Assembly (NCBI GenBank): GCA_025963345.1
Contig: JAOPUS010000019.1
Span: 1 to 37,663 of the forward strand
Direction: 5' to 3'
Origin: Blastococcus sp.
Lineage (GTDB): Bacteria; Actinomycetota; Actinomycetes; Mycobacteriales; Geodermatophilaceae
Length of the DNA: 37,663 nt
Made by a program: the position numbers and the translations under genes. Numbering within the stretch: the first letter of the stretch is position 1; each line of letters starts with the position of its first letter. Positions 1 through 7,075 of the stretch are shown here, one piece after another. Under the pieces are notes generated by a model, which had not been told where the DNA came from, did no database searches, and saw nothing but the letters and a program-made list of their open reading frames with translations.

Positions 1-324
1 CGGCGTCCGCAGCCGGAGGGCATCGGGGGTGAGCTGCTCTTCGTGGCCATCGCGCCTGACCACGTGGGACGGGACCGGGCAGCACTCTTCTGCGGGTGGT
101 CGAGGAGCGGTACGCGGAGGCGGGGCAACGCCGCCGCTGCGGCGGCAGGCCGGCGCCGTACTACTGGACGACGCCGGTCGAGCGTGGTCACCCCGTGTGG
201 GCATGGCACAGCCTCACCTGAGCACCCGGACCATCGGCCGCCGCAGGCGCAGCACGCGGGACACATCGCCGCCGAGCTGGAGCGCCAGGAGTCCTTCGGG
301 ACGGGACGACTGCCCGAGATCTGA
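1..324 (+). pseudogene. Possible degraded gene, unrecognised, truncated by window edge
   Basis: No single open frame explains this stretch, but three consecutive segments have protein-like composition and high third-position GC. The first is frame 1 from the window edge to about 88 (GGELLFVAIAPDHVGRDRA). The second is frame 3 from 90 to about 212 (APYYWTTPVERGHPVWAWHS). The third is frame 1 from about 213 to a TGA at 322-324 (AGHIAAELERQESFGTGR). The WHSLT end of the second segment continues naturally into the EHPDHRPP start of the third, as if one base had been inserted. I read this as the 3' part of a gene with at least two frameshifts. I do not recognise the family. It sits just upstream of another broken gene on the same strand. 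It could also be chance open frames in GC-rich DNA. Confidence 0.35.
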
Positions 325-400
325 GGGCCTCCCTCGCCCGGAAGTCCCTGGCCGGCTCCAAGAGCCGGGCGCAGCGGCCGGGACGGTAGGCGGCACCGCG

Positions 401-664
401 GTGCGGCTGCTGGACGCGCCGCTGACCCACGCCCCGGTGGGAGCAGCCGCTCCAGCGAGGTGCCCGACGGCTTCCGCGGAGCGCACCGCCGGGTCGTGGT
501 CGGATCCGGCCGGGCCGACTTCGAGCGGGCCACGGCCGCTGTCTTCGACTGGCGGGCACAACGCGGTGCCGGACTGCGCGTGCGGGCCCACGGGCCCGGC
601 GAGCGAACCCGGCATGGCTACCGACCTGTACGTGCGGGCCATCCGGCGGGCCGCTCGCGGCTAG
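401..664 (+). pseudogene. DUF1990-family gene remnant (frameshift plus internal deletion)
   Basis: The DUF1990 family is a roughly 160-200 residue protein of unknown function common in actinobacteria. The remnant begins at a GTG (401) in frame 2 with RLLDAPLTHAPVG, matching the family's N-terminal 'LTY-x-VG' signature. Near 455-462 the homology moves to frame 1 and continues PDGFRGAHRRVVVGSGRADF, then FERATAAVFDWRAQRGAGLR, the family's conserved helix and GAG motif. It stops matching near 590. Only the C-terminal tail, TDLYVRAIRRAA, returns in frame 2 before TAG (662-664). The central section of about 80 residues, normally holding the beta-strand core, is absent. The gene is therefore almost certainly non-functional. 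Its TAG overlaps the stop of the converging ABC permease gene within a shared CTAG. The family call is from memory of motifs and was not searched. Confidence 0.65.
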
Positions 665-1410
665 ACGTCGCGGCGCTCGAGCAGCACGGCGCCGAGCAGC
701 CAGACCCCGACGGACCAGGCGGCCACCACGCTCATCCCGACCGGCCACGGCGTCGCGACGGCGAGGAAGGCGTCCTCCCCCACCCGCAGCGCCGGCAGCG
801 CCTGCGAGATGCGGGCGGCGAGGTCACCCCCGGCCAGCGCCAGTGCCGGCGGGGCCACGAGGACCAGCGCCGCCCCGACCCCGACCGCACCGGCGGTCGA
901 GCGCAGCACCGCCCCCAGGGCCACCGCGAGAACGCCGACCAGGCCGGCCGCGCCCACCTGCAGCAGCAGCGTCCGGAGGACGTCGTGGTCGCCGGGCTGC
1001 ACGCCGCCGGGAACCGCGGTGAGGGTGCGGGCGGCGAGCGCGCACACCATCGCCAGTACCGCGCTGAGCACCAGGCAGTAGGTGAGGACGACGACCGTCT
1101 TCGCCAGCAGGAGCCGGGTGCGGCGGGGCACCGCGGTGAGCGACACCAGCGCCATGCCCGACGCGAACTCCGTGCTCACCACGAGCACCCCGAGGACGAC
1201 GAGTGCCAACTGCCCGATGCCGAAGCCGGTCAATGCGGTCTGCACCGCAATGTCGGCCCGCGGCGAGGAGTCCGTACCGGCGGCGGCCAGCCAGCCGGAG
1301 GCGCCGACGACCATCACGTAGACCGCGGTGCACCACCACGTCGAGCGGACCGACCACAGCTTGGTCCACTCGCTGCGCAGCACCGCCCGGAAGGGCACCG
1401 TCCGGCTCAC
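661..1410 (-). CDS. ABC-2 type transporter permease
   Basis: This is an integral membrane subunit of about 249 residues that should pair with the ATPase encoded immediately upstream to export an unknown substrate. The N-terminus (FRAVLRSEWTKLWSVRSTWW) is the classic ABC-2 permease opening: a short cytoplasmic segment with EWTKL before the first TM helix. About six hydrophobic segments follow, among them the stretch with TALTGFGIGQLALVVLGVLV and the C-terminal AAWSVGVWLLGAVLLERRDV. The conserved EFASGMALVSLTAVPRR loop is also present. Its GTG start (1410-1408) overlaps the TGA of the ATPase gene in a GTGA arrangement, which indicates translational coupling. Substrate is unknown; relatives include antibiotic, bacteriocin and lipid exporters. 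Confidence 0.9.
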   Translation of the reverse strand: MSRTVPFRAVLRSEWTKLWSVRSTWWCTAVYVMVVGASGWLAAAGTDSSPRADIAVQTALTGFGIGQLALVVLGVLVVSTEFASGMALVSLTAVPRRTRLLLAKTVVVLTYCLVLSAVLAMVCALAARTLTAVPGGVQPGDHDVLRTLLLQVGAAGLVGVLAVALGAVLRSTAGAVGVGAALVLVAPPALALAGGDLAARISQALPALRVGEDAFLAVATPWPVGMSVVAAWSVGVWLLGAVLLERRDV

Positions 1411-2309
1411 GGGGTCACCGCCCGGTACTCGACGTCGTCGTCGGTCAGCGCCAGGTAGGCCGCCTCGAGCGACGCCGTCACCCGGCTCAGTTCGTGCAAC
1501 CGCACATCGGCGACGAAGGCCACGTCGCCCACCTCGGTGAGGTCGAGGCCCTCGATCCGCAGCGCGCCGTCGATCTCGAGCTCGACGCGGCCGCCGGCCC
1601 GCCGGAGGGCGTCGGCCAGCATCGGCCCCTGCGGGGTGCGTACCCGGACGGCGGAGTGCGCCCCGAGCAGCTCCTCCATGGGGACGTCGGCCAGCAGTCG
1701 GCCGCGGCCGAGGACGACGAGGTGGTCGGCGGTGTCCTCCATCTCGCTCATCAGATGGCTGGAGACGAGCACCGTGCGCCCCTCGTCGGCCAGGTCACGC
1801 AGCAGTTCGCGGACCCAGCGGATGCCCTCCGGGTCCAGCCCGTTCACCGGCTCGTCCAGCAGCAGGACGTCGGGGTCACCGAGCAGAGCGGCGGCGATGC
1901 CGAGCCGCTGGCCCATCCCGAGGGAGAAGCCGCGGACCCGGTCGTCGGCGACGGACTCCAGGCCGACCAGCTCGATCACCTCGTCGACGCGCGCGCCGGG
2001 CAGCCCGTTGCTCTGGGCGAGGGCGAGCAGGTGGCGGTAGGCGGTCCGCCCGGGATGCCGGGCGCGCGGGTCGATCAGCGCGCCCACCCGTCGCATCGGG
2101 TGGGCAAGCCGGCGGTAGGGCTGTCCGAGCACCGTCGCCGTCCCGGAGGTGGGCCGCGCGAGCCCGAGGACGCAGCGCATCGTCGTCGTCTTGCCCGAGC
2201 CGTTGGGTCCGAGGAAGCCGGTGACCCGGCCCGGGTGGACGGTGACGGTGAGGTCGTCGACGGCGACGCGGGTGCCGTACTCCTTGGTCAGGCCCGTGAG
2301 TTCGATCAC
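1407..2309 (-). CDS. ABC transporter ATP-binding protein
   Basis: This is the ATPase subunit of a two-gene ABC exporter. From the GTG at 2309 the protein is 300 residues. Walker A is GPNGSGKTT (residues 34-42), the signature region is FSLGMGQR (128-135), Walker B is DVLLLDEP (147-154), the D-loop is NGLDP, and the H-loop His is in LVSSHLMSEME. The C-terminal roughly 90 residues form the extension typical of drug and bacteriocin exporters (CcmA/NatA-like class). An upstream extension of the frame to 2513 is rejected because it runs antisense-like through the neighbouring transporter gene and adds non-homologous sequence. The GTG precedes IELTGLTKEYG, the usual family start. The gene is coupled to the downstream permease by a GTGA overlap. 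Confidence 0.92.
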   Translation of the reverse strand: MIELTGLTKEYGTRVAVDDLTVTVHPGRVTGFLGPNGSGKTTTMRCVLGLARPTSGTATVLGQPYRRLAHPMRRVGALIDPRARHPGRTAYRHLLALAQSNGLPGARVDEVIELVGLESVADDRVRGFSLGMGQRLGIAAALLGDPDVLLLDEPVNGLDPEGIRWVRELLRDLADEGRTVLVSSHLMSEMEDTADHLVVLGRGRLLADVPMEELLGAHSAVRVRTPQGPMLADALRRAGGRVELEIDGALRIEGLDLTEVGDVAFVADVRLHELSRVTASLEAAYLALTDDDVEYRAVTP

Positions 2310-2358
2310 CGGGTCAGCATGGCCACCTGCACGTTTCGGGTGTGCGAGGCGCGCCTCC

Positions 2359-3174
2359 TCACTTCTCCGCGCCGGCCGCCGCCCGCTCCTGCTCGAGGAG
2401 CTCCTTGCTCCGGACCAGCCGCAGGAAGGTGACCACGAACAGGCCGCCCACCACGTTGAGCAGCACCGTGTACCAGAACCACGCGAGCCAGTCGCCGTAG
2501 CCGAACGGGGCACCGGCGTGCAGTGCCCCGAAGATGATCAGCGAGTCCAGGATCGAGTGGAACAGCACGAGCCCGGCGAGGAGGAACGCGCCGGCGACCG
2601 CGGCCGCCACCTTCCCCGTCTCGGAGTCCGCGCCGTGCTGCATGCGGGTCATGAGGGTGATGAAGCTGCCTGCCAGCAGAGCCAGGCAGATCGACCGCAG
2701 GTCGAGGGGGGCGTCGACGAAGGTGGTGGCGGACTCGACGGCGGTCGCTCCGAGGTCGGGCAGCGCGTGCACGACCAGCCACATGACCAGCCAGCCGCCG
2801 ACGAGGTTGCCCACCAGCGTGCCGGCCCAGAGCTTGGCCAGCTGGCCAATGCCGGCCCGGCGGGCGACCACCGCGGTGACGGGCACCAGGAAGCCCTCGG
2901 TGAACAGCTCGCTGCGGGCCAGCAGCAGCGCGATGAAGCCGATGCTGAACGCGAGCCCGGCCAGCAGATGGCTGCCGGTCTCGGCATAGACGGCCAGCAG
3001 CGCCACCACCCCGGTCGCCACCTCGAGCCCACCGGCCAGACCCGTGGTGAGCACCTCACGCCAGGTGCGGTGCAGCCGCTGGGCGCCCTGGCTCACGATC
3101 CGGTCGAACGCCTCGGCGAGCTCGTCCTCCACCGGGCCGTCGGTCTCGCCCAGCTCCGTGCGCGTCCGGTTCAC
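2359..3174 (-). CDS. Formate/nitrite transporter (FNT) family channel
   Basis: This 271-residue membrane protein should form a pentameric channel for formate, nitrite or a related small monovalent anion. An N-terminal cytoplasmic part (VEDELAEAFDRIVSQGAQRL) precedes six hydrophobic segments. The segments include GFIALLLARSELFTEGFLVPV, matching the FNT signature around 'sELFTgn', and AKLWAGTLVGNLVGGWLVMW, the second half-helix region. Also seen are CLALLAGSFITLMTRMQHGA and GLVLFHSILDSLIIFGALHAG. The family usually has about 260-290 residues, so this is complete. GTG at 3174 is chosen because GGAGGA (3186-3181) lies six bases upstream; GTG 3180 would sit directly on the ribosome site. Substrate cannot be assigned; some FNT proteins of this subgroup are annotated YfdC-like. 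No formate or nitrite metabolic gene is adjacent. Confidence 0.88.
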   Translation of the reverse strand: MNRTRTELGETDGPVEDELAEAFDRIVSQGAQRLHRTWREVLTTGLAGGLEVATGVVALLAVYAETGSHLLAGLAFSIGFIALLLARSELFTEGFLVPVTAVVARRAGIGQLAKLWAGTLVGNLVGGWLVMWLVVHALPDLGATAVESATTFVDAPLDLRSICLALLAGSFITLMTRMQHGADSETGKVAAAVAGAFLLAGLVLFHSILDSLIIFGALHAGAPFGYGDWLAWFWYTVLLNVVGGLFVVTFLRLVRSKELLEQERAAAGAEK

Positions 3175-3257
3175 CAGCACTCCTCCACGACGGCCTCCGC
3201 AGGCCCGGAGGATCCGCGGGTGCGAACGGTGCCACCTACCCGCGCCGGGGCGCTTTG

Positions 3258-3276
3258 CACGCCGACTTCCGGCGTG
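3258..3276. promoter_or_regulatory. Inverted repeat upstream of catalase (candidate operator)
   Basis: CACGCCG (3258-3264) and CGGCGTG (3270-3276) are perfect 7-bp arms around a 5-base spacer. The element lies between the divergent FNT and catalase genes, just upstream of the predicted catalase promoter. It could be a repressor or activator site for either gene. No factor can be named. Confidence 0.3.
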
Positions 3277-3288
3277 TGGGAGTGAGCG

Positions 3289-3311
3289 GTTTGTGCCGGC
3301 CCAGACGGGTA
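3289..3311 (+). promoter_or_regulatory. Sigma-B/sigma-F-like stress promoter of catalase
   Basis: GTTT (3289-3292) and GGGTA (3307-3311) are separated by 14 bases. This matches the general-stress promoter pattern of actinobacteria (GTTT-N14-17-GGGTA) known for sigma-B of Streptomyces and sigma-F of mycobacteria. It lies about 43 bases before the catalase ATG, a sensible leader length. Stress sigma control of a catalase is well precedented (catB in Streptomyces). The motif is seen; its use is inferred. Confidence 0.55.
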
Positions 3312-3353
3312 GCGCGACCGGGGAGTGCAGGATCCGACCGTCAGGAGAGCCAC

Positions 3354-5468
3354 ATGCCCCCCGCACGCAAGTCCGACCAGTCCGCGCCGCGCACCGTGAG
3401 CCCCACCGGCGTCGGCTACGAGGGCGCCAAGGACGGCCGCGACCCCCGAGGGCAGGCCGGCGACAAGCTGACCACGCCGAACGGGGTGCGCATCCCCGAC
3501 AGCGACCACTCGCTGAAGGCCGGGCCGCGGGGTCCGGTCCTCCTCGAGGACTTCCACCTGCGCGAGAAGATCATGCACTTCGATCACGAGCGGATCCCCG
3601 AGCGCGTGGTGCACGCCCGCGGCGCCGGCGCGCACGGCGTCTTCACGGCGAACGGCGCCGCGGCGAAGGTCACGCGGGCCGCCGTCCTGGCCGAGAAGGG
3701 CCTCGAGACGCCGGTCTTCGTTCGCTTCTCGACGGTGCTGGGCTCGCGCGGCTCGGCCGACACCGTCCGGGACACCCGCGGATTCGCGACGAAGTTCTAC
3801 ACCAAGGAAGGCACCTGGGACCTGGTCGGCAACAACATGCCGGTCTTCTTCATCCAGGACGCCATCAAGGTCCCCGACATCCTCCACGCCGCCAAGCCGC
3901 ACCCCGACCGGGAGATCCCGCAGGCGCAGTCGGCGCACGACACCTTCTGGGACTTCGTCACCCTCCACACCGAGGCCACCCACCACACGATCTGGAACAT
4001 GAGCGACCGGGGCATCCCGCGTAGCTACCGGACCATGGAGGGCTTCGGCGTCCACACCTTCCGGCTCGTCAATGCCGACCGCGAGACCGTTCTGGTCAAG
4101 TTCCACTGGAAGCCGAAGCTCGGCGTGCACTCCCTCACCTGGGAGGAGGCGCAGATCGCCGCCGGCGTCGACCCCGACTTCCACCGCCGCGACCTCTACG
4201 ACGCCATCGAGAACGGCGCCTTCCCCGAGTGGGAGCTGGGCATCCAGATCTTCCCCGACACCCCCGAGGAGACCTTCGAGGGCATCGACCTGCTCGACCC
4301 CACCAAGATCGTGCCGGAGGAGCTCGCTCCGGTGCAGCCGATCGGCACGCTGGTGCTCAACGGCAACCCGACCAACTTCTTCGCCGAGACCGAACAGGTC
4401 GCGTTCCACACCGGTCACCTGGTGCCGGGCATCGAGGGCACCAACGACCCGCTGCTCCAGGGCCGCAACTTCTCCTACCTCGACACCCAGCTGACCCGGC
4501 TCGCGGGGCCGAACTTCACCCAGATCCCGATCAACCGGCCGCACGCTCCCGTCAACGACAACACCCGGGACGGCTTCCACCAGCAGGCTGTGCACACCGG
4601 GCAGGCGCCGTACACGCCCAACAGCGTCGACGACGGCGTCCCGTTCCCGTCGGACTGGGCCGAGGACGGCTACGTCAATGTGCCCCGGCACGTCGAGGGG
4701 GACGTCGTCCGCGCGGCGCCATCGTCCTTCGACGACCACTTCTCGCAGCCGGCGCTGTTCTACGCCAGCCTGACCAGCATCGAGCAGCAGCACGTCATCG
4801 ACGCCTACACCTTCGAGCTCGGCAAGTGCTACGAGCAGGGCATCAAGGAGCGCGCCCTGACCGTGCTCGCGAAGATCGACGAGAACCTCTGCACCCAGGT
4901 CGCCCTCGGACTCGGTCTGCCGGTCCCGGCTCCGGAACCGGTCGACCACCTGGCGGAGTCCCCCGCGCTGCGTCAGATCAAGCCCACGCCCTTCCCGATC
5001 GCCGGCCGCATCGTCGGCGTGGTGGCCGGGCCGGGCGCCGACCTCGAGGGAATCGCCACGCTGCGAACCGCACTGGAGGCCGAGGGCGCCCTACTGCGGG
5101 TCATCGCCCCGCAGGGCGGCCAGCTGGTCAAGGGCAAGACCGTTGAGATCGTCGAGCGGACCTTCGCCACCGGCCGCTCGATCGAGTTCGACGCGATCGT
5201 CGTCGCCGACGGAGCCCCCAAGAACGGCGACTTCCGAGCGGTCGTGATGCTGCAGGAGATGTTCCGGCACCTGAAGGCCGTCGGAGCCTGGGGTGACGGT
5301 GTCGAGGTGCTCGCGACCGCCGGGATCGACCCGGAGGCGCCGGGCGTGCTCACCGGCAAGAGCGCGAGCGCGAAACTGGCCACCGGGCTGATCGCCGCGC
5401 TGGGCATGCACCGGGCCTGGGACCGCACCCCGCTGGTGGCCGCCTCCATGGTGCCGCCCGCGGTCTGA
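3354..5468 (+). CDS. katE: Large-subunit (clade 2) haem catalase with C-terminal GATase1-like domain
   Basis: This cytoplasmic haem enzyme dismutates hydrogen peroxide to water and oxygen. At 704 residues it is the large, HPII/KatE-like clade. The catalytic His is in RVVHARG (His87), the distal Asn in LVGNNMPVFF (Asn160/161), and the proximal haem Tyr in RNFSYLDTQ (Tyr375). The catalase core runs to about residue 500. It is followed by a linker and, from about residue 544 (PFPIAGRIVGVV), the flavodoxin/GATase1-like domain found only in large catalases. ATG 3354 is chosen because AGGAGA (3343-3348) is five bases upstream. The gene stands alone, divergent from the FNT channel, and carries a stress-sigma-like promoter. 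The symbol katE is by similarity; katA or catB style names are equally possible. Confidence 0.96.
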   Translation: MPPARKSDQSAPRTVSPTGVGYEGAKDGRDPRGQAGDKLTTPNGVRIPDSDHSLKAGPRGPVLLEDFHLREKIMHFDHERIPERVVHARGAGAHGVFTANGAAAKVTRAAVLAEKGLETPVFVRFSTVLGSRGSADTVRDTRGFATKFYTKEGTWDLVGNNMPVFFIQDAIKVPDILHAAKPHPDREIPQAQSAHDTFWDFVTLHTEATHHTIWNMSDRGIPRSYRTMEGFGVHTFRLVNADRETVLVKFHWKPKLGVHSLTWEEAQIAAGVDPDFHRRDLYDAIENGAFPEWELGIQIFPDTPEETFEGIDLLDPTKIVPEELAPVQPIGTLVLNGNPTNFFAETEQVAFHTGHLVPGIEGTNDPLLQGRNFSYLDTQLTRLAGPNFTQIPINRPHAPVNDNTRDGFHQQAVHTGQAPYTPNSVDDGVPFPSDWAEDGYVNVPRHVEGDVVRAAPSSFDDHFSQPALFYASLTSIEQQHVIDAYTFELGKCYEQGIKERALTVLAKIDENLCTQVALGLGLPVPAPEPVDHLAESPALRQIKPTPFPIAGRIVGVVAGPGADLEGIATLRTALEAEGALLRVIAPQGGQLVKGKTVEIVERTFATGRSIEFDAIVVADGAPKNGDFRAVVMLQEMFRHLKAVGAWGDGVEVLATAGIDPEAPGVLTGKSASAKLATGLIAALGMHRAWDRTPLVAASMVPPAV

Positions 5469-5484
5469 GCCGTTCGCACGACGC

Positions 5485-5517
5485 GGGGCCGGATCCGCAG
5501 TTCGCGGGCCCGGCCCC
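5485..5517. terminator. Bidirectional hairpin between catalase and the SLATT-like gene
   Basis: GGGGCCGG (5485-5492) pairs with CCGGCCCC (5510-5517). An inner CCGC (5495-5498) pairs with GCGG (5504-5507), giving a long GC stem with a small symmetric internal loop. It lies between two converging genes whose stops are 56 bases apart. No U-tract follows, as is usual in actinobacteria. Confidence 0.6.
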
Positions 5518-5524
5518 CGGTCGT

Positions 5525-6121
5525 TCAGCCACCGGGCGGCGGTGGGTAGTGGCCGGGCGGCGGCGGCAGAGGCGGCGCGTACCGACCGGAGGCCTGCGGC
5601 GGTGGCGCGTACTGGCCTTGCCACGGTGCCGACGGCGGCCCCAGGGACCCCGGAGCCGCGACCGGCTGGTCGTCGACGAACGGGATCTTGACGATGTACT
5701 GCTGGTAGAGCTTGACGCCGTCCTCCACCGACAGGTGGCCGAACTGCATGAGACCGGACAGGCCCTCCAGCTCGGTGTTCGCGGCCTCGGCGCTGCTCAG
5801 CCGAGCGACGTCGTCGTTGGCCTTGCCGAGGTTGGTCAACAGGGCGGCGCCGACCGAGACCAGAAGGGTCAGCAGGCAGAGCGTCCGCCAGACGTAGCTG
5901 TCACTTCGCAGACCCAGGCTGTTCTGGATCGATTGAGCAAAGGGTTCGCCCCCCAGGGCGGGACCGGCCGTGAAGAGTGCGGCCAGCGAGCTGAACACGA
6001 CCGTGATGGTGGCCCGGCGGCGCGTGCGTGGCCGGCGGTCGCGGAGGAATGCCTGGATCGACGCGCGGCGCGCCTCGATCCGCCACAGCAGGTCCCGCCG
6101 CTGAGCGTCGTCCTCGGCCAT
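5525..6121 (-). CDS. Two-TM membrane protein with proline-rich C-terminal tail (SLATT-like, function unknown)
   Basis: This is a 198-residue protein of unknown function. A charged N-terminal helix (DLLWRIEARRASIQAFLRDR) leads into a first hydrophobic segment near residues 43-60 (VVFSSLAALFTAGPALGG) and a second near 80-98 (WRTLCLLTLLVSVGAALLTNL). A cytoplasmic helical region rich in Glu and Leu follows (AEAANTELEGLSGLMQFGHL), then a tail of Pro, Gly and Tyr ending PPPPGHYPPPPGG. Two TM segments followed by a coiled region recall SLATT-domain proteins, but I cannot confirm membership. ATG 6121 is preceded by a GGGGGGAGA tract. Much longer upstream frames are rejected because they run antisense through the reductase gene. 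The Pro-rich tail resembles cell-envelope or cell-division partner-binding tails. Confidence 0.75.
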   Translation of the reverse strand: MAEDDAQRRDLLWRIEARRASIQAFLRDRRPRTRRRATITVVFSSLAALFTAGPALGGEPFAQSIQNSLGLRSDSYVWRTLCLLTLLVSVGAALLTNLGKANDDVARLSSAEAANTELEGLSGLMQFGHLSVEDGVKLYQQYIVKIPFVDDQPVAAPGSLGPPSAPWQGQYAPPPQASGRYAPPLPPPPGHYPPPPGG

Positions 6122-6228
6122 GGCCGTCTCCCCCCAGGAGCATCGAGCACTCACCGGGAGGGTAGCGACGACAGACCCTTGCGGACCGATTCGCGACCGC
6201 GCTGCGGCCACGACCGGGCCTCCCGTCC

Positions 6229-6302
6229 AGTTGATCATCGTCCACGTGTCCGATGAGTCGGCGAGTCCGCCCGTGTCGCGTGCACGCAGACGATGATCAA
6301 CT
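6229..6302. repeat. Inverted repeat with 14-bp arms (REP-like or bidirectional terminator)
   Basis: AGTTGATCATCGTC (6229-6242) is the exact reverse complement of GACGATGATCAACT (6289-6302). After two mismatches the pairing resumes for four more bases (CGTG 6245-6248 with CACG 6283-6286). The arms are AT-rich against very GC-rich surroundings and each contains the TGATCA palindrome. The element fills the short gap between the end of the reductase gene and the start of the next minus-strand gene. It could be an extragenic palindromic repeat present in many copies, or a terminator/operator. Confidence 0.6.
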
Positions 6303-6324
6303 CCGGGGTCCGGGCCAGGCGGGC

Positions 6325-7071
6325 TCAGGCAGCCGCCCCGCTCGGCCCGAACCGCTCGACCCGGATGTCGTGCGCCGGCACCCCCATGCCCGTCAGCAGC
6401 TGGCTGGCCGCCTCCGCGAAGGACGTCGACCCGCACACGTACGCGGTCCGACCGGGCTCCCAGAGCGGCACGATCTCGGCCGCGGTGAGGCGGCCGGCGG
6501 GCCGGCTGCCGTGCTCCTCCCGGGTCAGCACGACGAGGGCTCCGGCGTGCATGAGTTCCTCGGCGTACGGCAGCTCCGCGAGGGTCCGGCTCGAGACGGC
6601 GATGCGCAGCAGGTCGCTGCGGCCCAGCGCCCGGGCCTGCCGCAGCATCGCGATGAAGGGGACGACGCCGAAGCCGCCGGCCAGCAGCAGCGCCGGGGTC
6701 TCGCCGTCCCAGACGAACCAGCCGCCGATCGGCCCCCGCACCTCCAGTTCGTCGCCGGGCTCCGCGACGTCGGCCAGGTAGGTGGAGACCTCGCCGTCGT
6801 CCAGCCGCTCGATGAACAGCTCGACCAGGGGGTCCCCGGGAGCCGACGCCACCGAGTACGAGCGCTGCGCGGTGTAGCCGTCCTCGGCGGTCAGCCGGAC
6901 GACGTAGTGCTGCCCGGGCAGGTGGTCCACGCGGTCGTGCACGTCCAGGCGAAGTTCGACCGCGCGCTGGATCGGCCGTCGCACACCCGCGACCGTCGCC
7001 GTCCGCCATCCACCGGTCGGCGCGTCGACGACCCCGGGACCGAGCACGTCGAGAGCAGGGTCCTCCGTCAC
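6325..7071 (-). CDS. FAD-binding ferredoxin/flavodoxin reductase-type oxidoreductase (partner of molybdoenzyme)
   Basis: This 248-residue flavoprotein of the ferredoxin-NADP reductase superfamily should pass electrons between NAD(P)H and the sulfite-oxidase-like protein encoded just upstream. The FAD domain has the RxYS motif (RSYS, about 70-73). The pyridine-nucleotide domain has LLLAGGFGVVPFIAMLRQA (about 130-148) and the terminal YVCGSTSFAEAASQLL motif, ending in VERFG. There is no C-terminal [2Fe-2S] domain, so electrons must go directly to the partner. The GTG start (7071) lies four bases after the TGA of the molybdoenzyme gene, so the two are one transcript. In actinobacteria this gene order is common, but the physiological substrate of the pair is not known. 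Confidence 0.88.
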   Translation of the reverse strand: MTEDPALDVLGPGVVDAPTGGWRTATVAGVRRPIQRAVELRLDVHDRVDHLPGQHYVVRLTAEDGYTAQRSYSVASAPGDPLVELFIERLDDGEVSTYLADVAEPGDELEVRGPIGGWFVWDGETPALLLAGGFGVVPFIAMLRQARALGRSDLLRIAVSSRTLAELPYAEELMHAGALVVLTREEHGSRPAGRLTAAEIVPLWEPGRTAYVCGSTSFAEAASQLLTGMGVPAHDIRVERFGPSGAAA

Positions 7072-7075
7072 GGGC

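Noticed and set aside
3171..4949. Long minus-strand open frame across the catalase gene
   Set aside because: Composition (Val/Glu/Asp/Arg-rich, repetitive) is typical of antisense to GC-rich coding DNA; the plus strand is clearly catalase.
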